Assembly (NCBI GenBank): GCA_945868805.1
Contig: CAMBMO010000002.1
Span: 124,001 to 188,000 of the forward strand
DNA length: 64,000 bases
Reading direction: 5' to 3'
DNA from: Singulisphaera sp. GP187
GTDB taxonomy: Bacteria > Planctomycetota > Phycisphaerae > Phycisphaerales > SM1A02
Part shown: piece by piece, positions 36,392-46,300 of the stretch
How the letters are laid out: each line of letters starts with the position of its first letter
Position numbering within the stretch: position 1 is the stretch's first letter
The notes under the pieces: model-generated
Told to the model about the DNA's origin: nothing
Databases searched by the model: none
What the model saw: only the letters and a program-made list of their open reading frames with translations
Position numbers and translations under genes: made by a program

Positions 36392-38959
36392 TCAGCGCCA
36401 CTCGTGTCGCGGATATCGACGACGAAGTTCGTTCCGAATCTCGGGATAGAGCACTCGCCAGAATCCTGCGAGATCAGCTGTGACTTGCAGTGGCCGGCGA
36501 TTTGGACCGAGAATTTCCAGCCGAATCGAGACTTGCCCGCCCGCCACTCGCGGAGTCTCATCAAGCCCGTAAAAATCCTGAATCTTCGCGCTTCCAACCG
36601 GTGGTTGCCCAGACTCGTACGCGAGCTTCATCCGGAATCCACTCGGCAATCGGAAGTCGGCGGGCGCCATCCGCTCAACAAATGTTCGGTCGTCGTATGA
36701 CATTGCGGCGACGAGCGATTCGAGGGATGGGCGAACGCGAACCTGACTCCAACGTGTCGCGCCGGCGGCGAATTCTGCGAACAGAATTCGGAGGTCATCG
36801 TCCGTGTAGGTCAAGAGCCCACGCTGTGGAAAATTCTCGGCGACCCACCGCGATCGAGTGATCCACTGCTCGCCTTGCTCGGTCCAATCATCTGGACGAA
36901 GTCCGTCTTCGATCATGTGTGAAGCGATGATCTCGCAAGCCGTCCCCAGATTTCGAGCTGGGCGCACAGTCTTCTCAATGACCGTGTCGTCGAAGAGTCG
37001 CTCTTCAATCTCCTCGACCGCCTCGGTTGCCGATTCCCAGCGCTCCTCCACGCGTGTCGCGAATCGTCGCGGGAGTGTCGACTCGAGCGTTGCTTGCTCG
37101 ATCGCTACCGTCATGGAGAGTGAAGTCTCGGCGGTGTCTCCCCCTCCAGAGTGACGAACTTCAAACGCAAGAAACGGGCCAGATCCGTCGAAGAGACTTC
37201 GCTTGTCGATCGAAACTCTCCGTCTCCCAGCCATGGCCGCGTGCGGTCGATTTCGATCAAGTTTCCATGCGATTCGGTCGGGGAAACCGATTATGAACGA
37301 CTCGCAGAGCGCCTCGGTCGAATCGACCATGTCCTGCGAGAGAGCAAGTGAATCGCCCGCAGCTCGGCGTGCGGCGGTCGCGAGTTGATCGGCCGCCCGC
37401 GAGACCTCTCGCGCAGCGTCGGCATCAATCGAATTTCGATTCGAGTGACTTGCACGCCACGCGACGAGTGCTCGCTCTCGCGCGATGAGATCGCAGGGCC
37501 GATCACCCGATTCCAAGTGACGGCGGAGCGACTCCAAACTTTCACGGTCGAACGGATCGCGCTCGGACAACATCGCCGCCCAGATCGCGGCGCGGTCGGC
37601 GCATCCTCGACGTGCGCCTTCCAAGAGTGCCCGCGCCAATCGAGGGTCCGCAGGAATCTTCGCCATCGCACGTCCCGTGTCGTTCAAGCGGCCATCTGCG
37701 TCGAACGCTCCACATGCCTGCAGGACCCGTCGTGCGCGATCGAGTGAGGATGACTCGGGCGCGTCGATCCACGGAAACTTCGCGGGATCGCTCTCGCCGA
37801 TAACCGACAAACTCAAGAGTGCTTCGGAGAGATCGATGCGATGAACTTCGGGAGCATCGAATTCGACTCGGCGCGAATGCGACGACTCGCTCCAGAGTCG
37901 CACGCAAACTCCGGGAGCGGTGCGGCCCGCACGACCGGCACGCTGCCGTGCACTGGCTTGGCTAATCGGTTCCAGCTTGAGAGCGTTGAGATCACGCAGA
38001 GGGTCGAATCGATGAACCCGCGCGAGCCCGCTATCCACAACGAATCGAATCCCTGGAATTGTCAAGCTGGTTTCAGCCACATTCGTCGCCACCACGATCT
38101 TGCGTCGATCCGAAGGCTCCAACGCTCGATCTTGCTCCTCGGGAAGTTGCCCTCCATGAAGCGCGAGCAAATCAAATCCACCACCAGGAAGACGCGCACT
38201 CAACCCTTCGATCGTTTGCTGAATCTCGCGGCGGCCTGGCATGAACACAAGTCCGTCACCGAGGTCGTCGCGAGGGTCTCCCGCGAGTTGGACAACTGTC
38301 GAGACAGCGCGATCGACCACATTCTCATCAACCCGACCATCGCCTGCGAATCGCACGTCGACCGGGAAGAGTCGACCCGGAATGTGAAGTGGCTCGACCG
38401 AGAAGACCGATCCTAAACGCGTCGCATCGAGCGTCGCGCTCATGATCGCCACTCTCAGATCTGGACGTCCCTTCGCTTGCAAGCGACGCACCATCCCCGC
38501 CGCGAGGTCGGTCGATATCCCGCGCTCGTGAAACTCGTCGAGAACGACAATGCTGATTCCGTCGAGTCCCGACGGTGACTGCGCCAAGCGCACGAAGAGT
38601 CCATCGGTCATGAACAAGACTTTCGTCTGTGCGCTTTCGACCCGCTCATAGCGCGTGCGATAGCCGACCGTTCCTCCCTCGCGCTCTCCCAGTTCGAATG
38701 CAACCCTTCGTGCCACCGCACGTGCCGCAAGTCGTCTCGGTTGGAGCACGACGATCTTCCCGCTGCCGGCGATTCCTGACTTCAGCAGAATTTGTGGGAC
38801 CTGCGTGGTCTTGCCCGATCCAGTCTCCGCAACGAGCACAAGCACTTGATCGGACACAATTCTGCGAACGATTTCCCGCGCGAACGCGACGACTGGAAGC
38901 GGCGTTCGCTCCGAGCGTGGCGACGACGGGGTCCTTCGCCCCCCTCGTTCAGAATGCAT
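36392..38959 (-). CDS. hrpB: ATP-dependent helicase HrpB
   Basis: 855 residues of the DEAH-box type. ETGSGKTTQVPQILL is Walker A, VVLDEFHERGISTDLA is the DEFH box, SATLDATRLG is motif III, and NVAETSLTIPGIRFVVDSGLAR and QRAGRAGRTAPGVC lie in the second lobe. The C-terminal 130 residues match the HrpB-specific domain and end RRRYPRHEWR. Its RNA substrate is unknown. ATG 38959 overlaps the end of the upstream gene by 11 bases. Confidence 0.94.
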   Translation of the reverse strand: MHSERGGRRTPSSPRSERTPLPVVAFAREIVRRIVSDQVLVLVAETGSGKTTQVPQILLKSGIAGSGKIVVLQPRRLAARAVARRVAFELGEREGGTVGYRTRYERVESAQTKVLFMTDGLFVRLAQSPSGLDGISIVVLDEFHERGISTDLAAGMVRRLQAKGRPDLRVAIMSATLDATRLGSVFSVEPLHIPGRLFPVDVRFAGDGRVDENVVDRAVSTVVQLAGDPRDDLGDGLVFMPGRREIQQTIEGLSARLPGGGFDLLALHGGQLPEEQDRALEPSDRRKIVVATNVAETSLTIPGIRFVVDSGLARVHRFDPLRDLNALKLEPISQASARQRAGRAGRTAPGVCVRLWSESSHSRRVEFDAPEVHRIDLSEALLSLSVIGESDPAKFPWIDAPESSSLDRARRVLQACGAFDADGRLNDTGRAMAKIPADPRLARALLEGARRGCADRAAIWAAMLSERDPFDRESLESLRRHLESGDRPCDLIARERALVAWRASHSNRNSIDADAAREVSRAADQLATAARRAAGDSLALSQDMVDSTEALCESFIIGFPDRIAWKLDRNRPHAAMAGRRRVSIDKRSLFDGSGPFLAFEVRHSGGGDTAETSLSMTVAIEQATLESTLPRRFATRVEERWESATEAVEEIEERLFDDTVIEKTVRPARNLGTACEIIASHMIEDGLRPDDWTEQGEQWITRSRWVAENFPQRGLLTYTDDDLRILFAEFAAGATRWSQVRVRPSLESLVAAMSYDDRTFVERMAPADFRLPSGFRMKLAYESGQPPVGSAKIQDFYGLDETPRVAGGQVSIRLEILGPNRRPLQVTADLAGFWRVLYPEIRNELRRRYPRHEWR

Positions 38960-39662
38960 TGGAGTAACGCTTGCGGACGTTGTCGAGAAACTTCGCAATC
39001 TGCCCCTGCTGCTTTGGGCTCGCGGTCACCTCGACCTCCCTCTGCCACAAGCTCATGAACCCGAGAGCCCCATCCTCGCCGAGACCTGGAAGGTCGCGAT
39101 CCTTGAGTCGCTCCTCGCCACGATCGGATTGCGATTGAATTCGCTCGAGTCGCTCCTTGTCGGTCTGATCGCTCTCTTCGCCACGCGTCAATTTCTCACC
39201 CATCTTCGTCCAATTCACAACCCAGTCATCGATGTACTTGCCTTGTTCGCTCGGCGCAGCATCGAAATATCCAGCCGCGCCTTGCACGAGGATGTCTCTG
39301 GCCAGAACGCGAACATTCTGCGTCATCTGCTTGCGAACTGGACCCGTGAGCCCAGCGAAAAATCCTGCCATCGCCGCGCTGTCAGAGTTCTCCATTCCGC
39401 GGAATCGCTCGCTGAGTTCAAGAAGGAACCTCATCCGCTCCTCGAGCGACAGCTCGTTGAAATCATCCATCGCGAGATATCCCAGCACATCGTCGACTGG
39501 CGTGTCGAAGATCGACGGTGGTGGCCGCCAGCGCACCGTCATCCACCACCAAAGCCCAACCGTCACGAGGAGTAGCATCGCCACAACCGCGCCGATGCGA
39601 ATCAGCTTCGATTTGCGCTCTCGTATCGCGTACTTCAGTTCATGAAAGTTGATGAATGCCAT
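38949..39662 (-). CDS. Single-pass membrane protein of unknown function
   Basis: 237 residues. A basic N-terminal stretch (ELKYAIRERKSKLIR) is followed by one membrane helix (IGAVVAMLLLVTVGLWWWMTV, ends IGAVVAML and WWWMTV), so the C-terminal 190 residues are probably outside the cytosol. They are helical and charged, with no family I recognise (GYLAMDDFNELSLEERMRFL, ends GYLAMDDF and EERMRFL). It lies between a pseudopilin and hrpB, in the ribH-nusB-ftsY direction, and may be cotranscribed. Confidence 0.65.
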   Translation of the reverse strand: MAFINFHELKYAIRERKSKLIRIGAVVAMLLLVTVGLWWWMTVRWRPPPSIFDTPVDDVLGYLAMDDFNELSLEERMRFLLELSERFRGMENSDSAAMAGFFAGLTGPVRKQMTQNVRVLARDILVQGAAGYFDAAPSEQGKYIDDWVVNWTKMGEKLTRGEESDQTDKERLERIQSQSDRGEERLKDRDLPGLGEDGALGFMSLWQREVEVTASPKQQGQIAKFLDNVRKRYSNAF

Positions 39663-39717
39663 GATATTGCCATGCTCGGTTGATAAAAAATAAAGGACTG
39701 CGTCGTGATGCTCGAAT

Positions 39718-40350
39718 TCAGTCGGCCGTTGTCGTCTCCTCGACTTTGGTCGCTCGGGTTGCCCCGTCAAGATAGACGCCATTTCGCGGCACACGAGTCC
39801 CTGGGTGTCGGTCCGCACTATCCATCAGGATAGGAAAGAGGCCGTTCGTATCGTTCTCAAACAGTCTCGCCACGAGTTTGGATTCGGCTCGCAATCTCGC
39901 CGTCTCACGCTGTCGTTCGCCCGTGTCGGCGGGAAGATTCATGAGGACTTGAACGACCTCCATCTGCACCTGTGGCGCGTAGCGCAAGAGTCCAGGCAAG
40001 TATGTGTAGCTGGTGCCGGTTGCTGTGGATTCGAGATCATCGTCGGCGGGACAGAGCCACGACCGACCGTCCGAAGCTATGTACTTCGACAGAAGATTCG
40101 GAAGTCCGCCTTCGATTCCTTGCGGAGTCACGACCGGCAGAAATTCGCACATCGGAAGCAATCCTTTGTTTGCCGATTGATACGACTGCCACGCCACATA
40201 GTTTTGGCGGAGGTTGCTGAGGCAGTTCGTGTTTTGCGACTCGGCCCTGAACATCTTGAACGCTGGCATGATGAGACCGGTCAACACCCCGATGATCCCG
40301 ACGACCACAAGAGTCTCGACCAGCGTAAAGGCTCGTGCGTGCCCGATCAT
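39718..40350 (-). CDS. Pseudopilin coupled to ftsY
   Basis: 210 residues. The N terminus is AFTLVETLVVVGIIGVLTGLI (ends AFTLVE and VLTGLI), the type IV prepilin cleavage and helix motif, with Ala in place of the usual Gly before the cut. Its ATG overlaps the ftsY stop (ATGA, 40347-40350), so it is translationally coupled to an unrelated housekeeping gene. Function as for the other pseudopilin here: unknown, probably an envelope assembly. No other type II secretion genes are visible. Confidence 0.78.
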   Translation of the reverse strand: MIGHARAFTLVETLVVVGIIGVLTGLIMPAFKMFRAESQNTNCLSNLRQNYVAWQSYQSANKGLLPMCEFLPVVTPQGIEGGLPNLLSKYIASDGRSWLCPADDDLESTATGTSYTYLPGLLRYAPQVQMEVVQVLMNLPADTGERQRETARLRAESKLVARLFENDTNGLFPILMDSADRHPGTRVPRNGVYLDGATRATKVEETTTAD

Positions 40351-41297
40351 GCCGAGATGGTAGCTCCGTCGACGGAAAAAACGGCATCGATGAATCGATC
40401 CGCGTCGAAGGGCTGAACATCTTCGGGAGATTCGCCCACGCCGATCAATTTCACGGGAAGTCCAAGCGCATCGTGGATTGCGATGGCGACCCCGCCCCGT
40501 GCGGTTCCATCCATTTTGGCGAGAAAAATCCCAGTAATATCGACTGCCTTGCGAAATGCGGCGGCTTGGACAACCGCGTTCTGGCCACTCGTTGCATCGA
40601 GCACGAGGAGGGTCTCGTGAGGAGCGCCTGGTATTCGCTTGCGGATCACATCGCGGATCTTGACCAATTGTCGCATGAGATTTTCTTCGTTGTGCAATCG
40701 TCCGGCTGTGTCGACGAGCAGAACATCAACCCCGCGGGTCATCGCCGCTTCTGCCGCATCAAACGCCACGGCTGCTGGATCCCCTCCTGGTGCGCCGCGA
40801 ATGATGTCGACACCAAGTCGCTGCGCCCAGATTTCCAATTGCGCGACCGCGCCCGCACGATAGGTATCCGCGGCCGCGAGGAGCACCGTCCTTCCGGAGG
40901 CGCGAATCGAATGAGCAATCTTTGCGACACTCGTCGTCTTCCCGACACCATTCACACCGACGACGAGTACAACTGCTGGCTTTGTCGATGAACCCGCGAT
41001 TTCCAATGTCTCCCCTGGCCCTGGAGCTAATCGTTGCTTCATTGTTCGCTTGAGATGCTCGAGAGCGTCCTCTCCACGTTCGCATCGGCCGGCAAGAAAT
41101 TCAGCTCGGAGCGATGCAACAAGCTCGCGTGCGGCTCGCACACCAACATCGGCGGAAATCAACTGCGCTTCGACTTGGTCGATCAGCGCATCATCGAGTC
41201 TCCTGCCATGCAGCATGCTCCGTAATCCAGCACCGAAAGCCGACGCCGTACGCAGGAGCCCGCGACGAACTGCGTCAATGGCTGACTTAAAAAACAT
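40347..41297 (-). CDS. ftsY: Signal recognition particle receptor FtsY
   Basis: 316 residues with the SRP-type NG domain: helical N domain, then GVNGVGKTTSVAKIA (P-loop), AADTYRAGAVAQLEIWAQR (ends AADTYRAG and EIWAQR), DTAGRLHNEENLM, LDATSGQNAV, and AKMDGTARGGV. It brings ribosomes making membrane proteins to the translocon by GTP-dependent pairing with Ffh. There is no long acidic A domain, so membrane contact is probably through the N-terminal helix. ATG 41297 was chosen because the N domain starts immediately after. The stop overlaps the pseudopilin start. Confidence 0.96.
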   Translation of the reverse strand: MFFKSAIDAVRRGLLRTASAFGAGLRSMLHGRRLDDALIDQVEAQLISADVGVRAARELVASLRAEFLAGRCERGEDALEHLKRTMKQRLAPGPGETLEIAGSSTKPAVVLVVGVNGVGKTTSVAKIAHSIRASGRTVLLAAADTYRAGAVAQLEIWAQRLGVDIIRGAPGGDPAAVAFDAAEAAMTRGVDVLLVDTAGRLHNEENLMRQLVKIRDVIRKRIPGAPHETLLVLDATSGQNAVVQAAAFRKAVDITGIFLAKMDGTARGGVAIAIHDALGLPVKLIGVGESPEDVQPFDADRFIDAVFSVDGATISA

Positions 41298-41310
41298 GCT
41301 GTGATTCGTC

Positions 41311-41820
41311 CTAGTCGTCAATGACCGCGGCAGCAGGCTCTGGCGCGACCGACCCGACAGTCGCCTCGACCACGGGGTGCGCGATTCGATCGAGCACACC
41401 GTTAACGAACGCCGCGCTCTTCTCGGTGCTGTACGCCTTCGCCAACTCAACCGCTTCGTTGATCGCAACAGCCGGTGGAACCGATCCATGACGGATTTCC
41501 CAAAACCCCAGTCGCAGAATGTTGCGATCGACGTTTGGTTGTCGATGGGGTGGCCACTCTGGGGCGAGCTCTTCGATCGATCGGTCCGCTTCTTCGCGCG
41601 TCGACCACGCCTTCTCAGCCAATGCGATTCCCCCTGCAACGGCAGGAAGCGTGAAGTCGCATTCACTTTCGATCGGATCGACCGAGCGGGCTTCGCGGGC
41701 GCGACCCTCAAAGGATTCTCGCACATGCGCAAGATCAGTCGCGAGATCGACGGTTCCCCCGAGGTCGAATTGAAACATTGCCTGAAGGGCGCAACAACGC
41801 TGCTCGTGCGGGACGCTCAT
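41311..41820 (-). CDS. nusB: Transcription antitermination factor NusB
   Basis: 169 residues. The fold is all helical: CCALQAMFQFD at the N terminus, VDRNILRLGFWEIRHG, PPAVAINEAVELAKAYSTEKSAAFVNGVLD (ends PPAVAINE and FVNGVLD) near the C terminus, the most conserved NusB region. It binds boxA RNA with NusE to prevent early termination in rRNA operons. ATG overlaps the ribH stop (ATGA at 41817), so ribH and nusB are coupled, a common pairing in bacteria. Confidence 0.93.
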   Translation of the reverse strand: MSVPHEQRCCALQAMFQFDLGGTVDLATDLAHVRESFEGRAREARSVDPIESECDFTLPAVAGGIALAEKAWSTREEADRSIEELAPEWPPHRQPNVDRNILRLGFWEIRHGSVPPAVAINEAVELAKAYSTEKSAAFVNGVLDRIAHPVVEATVGSVAPEPAAAVIDD

Positions 41821-42344
41821 CGCCTCGCTCCGACGTGGGTGCGACTTCCCGACTTGATCTCTTGAATGACCCGAACTGCGGCGATTGCAGCGTTCATCGC
41901 TTCAACTCCCTTGTTGCCCTTGCTTCCTCCAGCACGTGCTTGCGCTTGCCCGATCGTCAAGCAAGTCAAGACTCCAAATGCGATTGGCTTTCCTGTTCGC
42001 ACCGTAATGTCGACCAGCCCTTTCGCGACCGCATCACAGATGTATCGGTCGTGACTCGTCTCGCCTGTCAGGACGCACCCGAGAGCGACCACTGCGTCGA
42101 TATCGCTTCGCTCCGCAAGCGCCACCGAGATCGCGACCAATTCGTACGCGCCCGGCGCGAGAACTTGGATCAGTTCGTCGGTATCTCCGCCCGCCGAAGC
42201 GAACGCGTCCACCGCTCCCAGCGCGAGAGCAGAGCAGACATCGTTGTGATATGTGCTTTGAACGATCGCGATACGCATCCCTCGCGAATCCATCTCGTTG
42301 CGCCCACTCTGCGCACCGGCCGAATCGTTTCCTGTCGTTTTCAT
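41817..42344 (-). CDS. ribH: 6,7-dimethyl-8-ribityllumazine synthase
   Basis: 175 residues with the lumazine synthase motifs: GMRIAIVQSTYHNDV, VLAPGAYELV, LGCVLTGETSHDRYI with the catalytic His, FGVLTCLTIGQAQARAG, and GNKGVEAMNAAIAAV. It joins two four-carbon and pyrimidine units in riboflavin synthesis, forming a large icosahedral or pentameric shell. The first 20 residues before GMRIAIV look like a nonconserved extension. ATG 42344 is favoured over a longer frame. It is divergent from the prenyltransferase by 26 bases. Confidence 0.95.
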   Translation of the reverse strand: MKTTGNDSAGAQSGRNEMDSRGMRIAIVQSTYHNDVCSALALGAVDAFASAGGDTDELIQVLAPGAYELVAISVALAERSDIDAVVALGCVLTGETSHDRYICDAVAKGLVDITVRTGKPIAFGVLTCLTIGQAQARAGGSKGNKGVEAMNAAIAAVRVIQEIKSGSRTHVGARR

Positions 42345-42370
42345 GCGGATCGCAATGGTAGCCTCGAAGC

Positions 42371-43345
42371 GTGCTCGGCGTATCAAAGAAAGTCGTTTCC
42401 GCGGTCGAATTGACCCGACTTTCGATGGCATTTGGTGCCATCACCGATCTGTGGCTCATCGTGATTCTCTCGCGCAGTGTCGATGAGTATCACTACATGC
42501 CAGTCGCATCGATGTCGTTGCCACAAGCACTGTTTTGTTCGGCGGTCACTGCGATCGGACTCTTTTCGTTCGCGGCTTCGCTGAATGACCTCCTCGACGC
42601 AAAGCACGATCGTGTTTTCAGTCCAACTCGTCCAATCGCATCCGGTGAGATCGGCGCGGCCCAGGCCTTCACGGTTGCACTCGCGTCTTTGCTCCTCGCG
42701 CTCGTCGGAGTGCTTTTCTTCGGCCGGGACGCTCTCTTTATAGCAATCTTGATCGCGGGCGGAACGCTTTTTTACAACGGCATCGCGAAGTACATCCCAG
42801 GCGTTGGCTTGTTGACAATCGGAGTACTTCATGCCGGGCACATGCTCATTCCCAATCATGATTTCACATTCACACTGCCCGCTTGGGTGGCGATGACACA
42901 TGCGACAGCAGTGGCGACGATCATGCATTTCATTCAGGCGAAGAGACCCGCGCTTTCTCGACGCGCCATGTGGTCGCTCGGTCTGGGTTGGATGGCGTGT
43001 AGTGTGGCGTTGATCGGATTTGGAATCTCGAAATCCACAGGATCGTTCTGGCCAGCATCGACGCCCTCTTATGGCCCAATCTTTCCGGTTCTCGCGATGA
43101 TCGCTTTCGTTTTCGTCGTCATCCGAAAGGTGCGCCGAGCGACATCTCCCGTGATCGCGGCTGAGAAGGTTGCGAGGTACGGCGCTCTCTGGCAGTCTCT
43201 CTACGCGGCCGCATGGCTCCTTGCGTGGGGGGAATTCTGGTGGGCTCTGGTCGCTCTCGCGGTCGCGGGTACGGGATTCGGCGCGATGACATTGCTGAAG
43301 GAGTTCGGGGGATCCACCAGGTCTCCAATCGCGTACCGAGGTTGA
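42371..43345 (+). CDS. UbiA-family prenyltransferase
   Basis: 324 residues, about eight membrane helices. The aspartate-rich motif NDLLDAKHDRVFSPTRPIASGEI near residue 73 (ends NDLLDAKHDR and PIASGEI) binds Mg-diphosphate and is the family signature. A second Asp-rich motif is unclear. Members attach isoprenoid chains to aromatic rings in quinone, haem or lipid pathways; this one may be part of menaquinone or archaeal-type lipid synthesis but I cannot say which. GTG 42371 start. It is followed by lptD 24 bases later. Confidence 0.8.
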   Translation: MLGVSKKVVSAVELTRLSMAFGAITDLWLIVILSRSVDEYHYMPVASMSLPQALFCSAVTAIGLFSFAASLNDLLDAKHDRVFSPTRPIASGEIGAAQAFTVALASLLLALVGVLFFGRDALFIAILIAGGTLFYNGIAKYIPGVGLLTIGVLHAGHMLIPNHDFTFTLPAWVAMTHATAVATIMHFIQAKRPALSRRAMWSLGLGWMACSVALIGFGISKSTGSFWPASTPSYGPIFPVLAMIAFVFVVIRKVRRATSPVIAAEKVARYGALWQSLYAAAWLLAWGEFWWALVALAVAGTGFGAMTLLKEFGGSTRSPIAYRG

Positions 43346-43369
43346 AGACTCTTCGTACCATTGCGACCA

Positions 43370-46300
43370 ATGATGCGACATGTGGTCTGGGAGACGGCGA
43401 GAGACACGGCAAGGACGATTCTCTGCATCGCGTCTATCGCCTGCATCTCGGTCGAAAGTAGCGCGCAGGAACTTCGAGATGTTCCGATTTCGGGGCAGTC
43501 GCTCGGCGGATTCGTCATCCCGATCGAGCCAGTGGCGACAGACATCATCATCGATGGAACGCGTGCATGGGCATGGACGGTCGACGATACGAAGCGACTG
43601 CAGATCGAGGGCGATGTCCGAGTGAAATTTGGCGGGTACTACTTCTCGAGCACGAACGCGGTCATCTGGATCAACCGCATCCCAAGCGCAGGTGGACTGA
43701 TCAATCAGATAGCCGTGTACTTCCCCGAAGCGGAGGAGCCCACCCGGCGAGCGGGGCTCGGAGCGAGCGGAAGTGATCTGCTTGTCACTGGAAGCACGCG
43801 CGGCGAAATTGTGCTCTCCATCACGATGCTCGACGAGCACGCTCCCGCCGACAATCCCATTCTGCGCAGGGCCACCGAGCGCGTCCAAGGGTATTTGGAT
43901 TCCGTCGCTCGCGGCGCGTTGCTTCGTTCGAGGCCTCAACTCGATGCGCCGGTTGCCGTCGTCGAACTTCCCCTGACTGTCGGGGCGCCGGTTCGGCCCC
44001 CGTTGATCGAGCAACCCCCTTCCCTGGCGACGACTTCGCAACTGACTGACGAAAGTGCGATTTTCTCTCCGACGGGAACGATTACGTTTTCTGCGCGTGA
44101 TACGACCATTGAAACCAAGAGCGACTGCGTCATGCTCTCGAATTCTGTGCGTGTCGACTACTCGAGCCCGCCGGGGGTTGGCCCGGTGAAGGAACTCCAA
44201 CTCTCGGCCGATCGCGCGGTCATATTTCTCGCTCCGAAAAGGGGAGCATCGACATCGAGCGACTCGGGAATCCTTGATGCGAAAGATGTCGTAGGCATTT
44301 ATCTCGAGGGAGATGTCGTGGCAACTGACTACCAGTACACACTTCGAGGTCGGCGGGTTTATTACGACCTCGCCCTGAATCAGGCGATTGTGATGGACGC
44401 CGTGATGCGAACATCGACGCGATCCGGAGTTCTTGCGTACGCGCGTGCCGACGAAATGCGACAACTCGCCGCTGGCGAATTCACGGCGGTGAATGCGCGT
44501 GTCTCCACGAGCGAATTCTTCACGCCCCATCTCTCGGTCGGTGTTCAGCGACTCACCATCACGCAGCAACCCGAAGAAGCCGGTGGCGGTTCGTACATGC
44601 TGGGAACCGGCGCGACCTTGCGAGCCAACGGAACTCCGTTTTTCTACTGGCCCCACATTGCGGGATCGCCCAATCAGATCCCACTCAAGAACCTGAATAT
44701 TGGATTTCAGGACTATCAAGGAACGATCATCAAGTCGGAGTGGGATCTCTTCGATCTGATGGGCGTTGATAAGCCAGAGCCGCTTTCGGAAGTCACACTC
44801 ATTCAGGAGGCATACACGAAGAACGCCGTCGGGCTGGGAGTGAAGGCGAGAGCAAATATCTTTGGCGCAACAGGCGACATCAAGATGACGGGGTACTACG
44901 ACTTTCAAAACGAGGAACAGACCGCAGCGGGCGGAATCGTCACGAGCCCCGACCAGTACCGCGGTGAATTGCAGGCGCATTGGAACGGAAAACTCGCGAG
45001 CGATGTGACGCTGGACATGCAGATGTCGATTTTCAGCGATCAGAACTTCGTCTCGGTCTTTCACTGGAATGACTACCTCGAGCGACGGGAATATGAGTCG
45101 AGCGGGTTCTTGAACTGGCAGAGCGGCAACAACTCGCTCTCCCTCCTGCTGAAATACAACCCGAACGATTTTCTCAGCAACGCCTACATGATCGCGTCGC
45201 GACCCTATTCGGTCGACAAGTTTCCCGAGTTGGCATACCAGCGATATGGCGAGTCACTCTTCGGAGACCGCGCGACCTGGACTCAGAATTACTCGGCGAA
45301 CTTGATGCGGCTACAAGTTCAGTCGGGAACGCCCCAGGACCTGGGCATCAGCTCGCTCGCATTCTCCGAAAACCCGACATTCGCCGCTGACCAAAACATC
45401 CGCGATGCGTACAACGCGGCTGGCTACGACGACTTGATGCGATCACGTTTGTACTCGCGCCAAGAAATCGCGCTCCCTCTCTCAACGGGACCGATCAAAA
45501 TCGTTCCGTTCGCGCATGGACAGGTTGCTGCGTACATCCTGAACAATTTCCAGGACTACTCGACTGATAGTTCGGACTACCGAACCCTCGTGGGAACCGG
45601 AAGTCGATTCTCAACAGAGCTCACCTCGAATTACAACTCTGTCCGCAGTTCATTCCTCGATCTCAATCGCCTGCATCATGTGATCCAACCCACCGCAATG
45701 CTCTGGTACGGCTGGGAATCGAACAGTGTGCTCGACATGCCCGTGTACGACCAGGATGTCGAAGGTGTCTCCGGCGCAGCGGTCGCTCAAGCTGGAGTCA
45801 CCAACACGCTTCAGACCATGCGTGGTGGTCCTGGGAACTGGAGATCGGTCGATTGGGTCGTCTTCAATGTCGGAGCGGTGCTCGACAATCAAGGCGATTC
45901 GATGCAACGGCAGATGACGGATCCCGGCACTCCAAATCAGTACGGCTTGCGATACGCGCAGTCGCCGATGCCAAGCTTCTATTCATGGCGACCCGAATAT
46001 TCGCAGTGGGGCGACCATATCTATGCGAGTGGAACGATGCAGGTCAGCGATGCGCTCGCGCTCTATGGACAAGGCACATACTTGCTTCAGGATCGGGGCA
46101 ATTCCGAGAACAGCTTTGGTCTCGACGATCTTGGCCGTGGCACGATTGGCGGCAGCATCCAGCAAAGTCCAGATGTTCGGTTCTATCTCGAGTATCGATA
46201 TGTCAACACCTTTGACGAATCTGGGCTTTACCCCGCAGACGAGTTCGTTCAAGGTGGCGTCGAGTATCAGGTCTCGAAGAAGTACTCGCTGACGATCAGT

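Noticed and set aside
42345..42370. FMN riboswitch before ribH
   Set aside because: Only 26 bases separate ribH from the divergent gene, too little for the element, and no conserved RFN sequence is visible.
42383..45064. Very long open frame on the minus strand (about 890 codons) across the prenyltransferase gene and lptD
   Set aside because: Composition is rich in Arg, Asp, Glu and His with no motif, and it is antisense to two well-supported genes. It arises from codon bias in a GC-rich genome.
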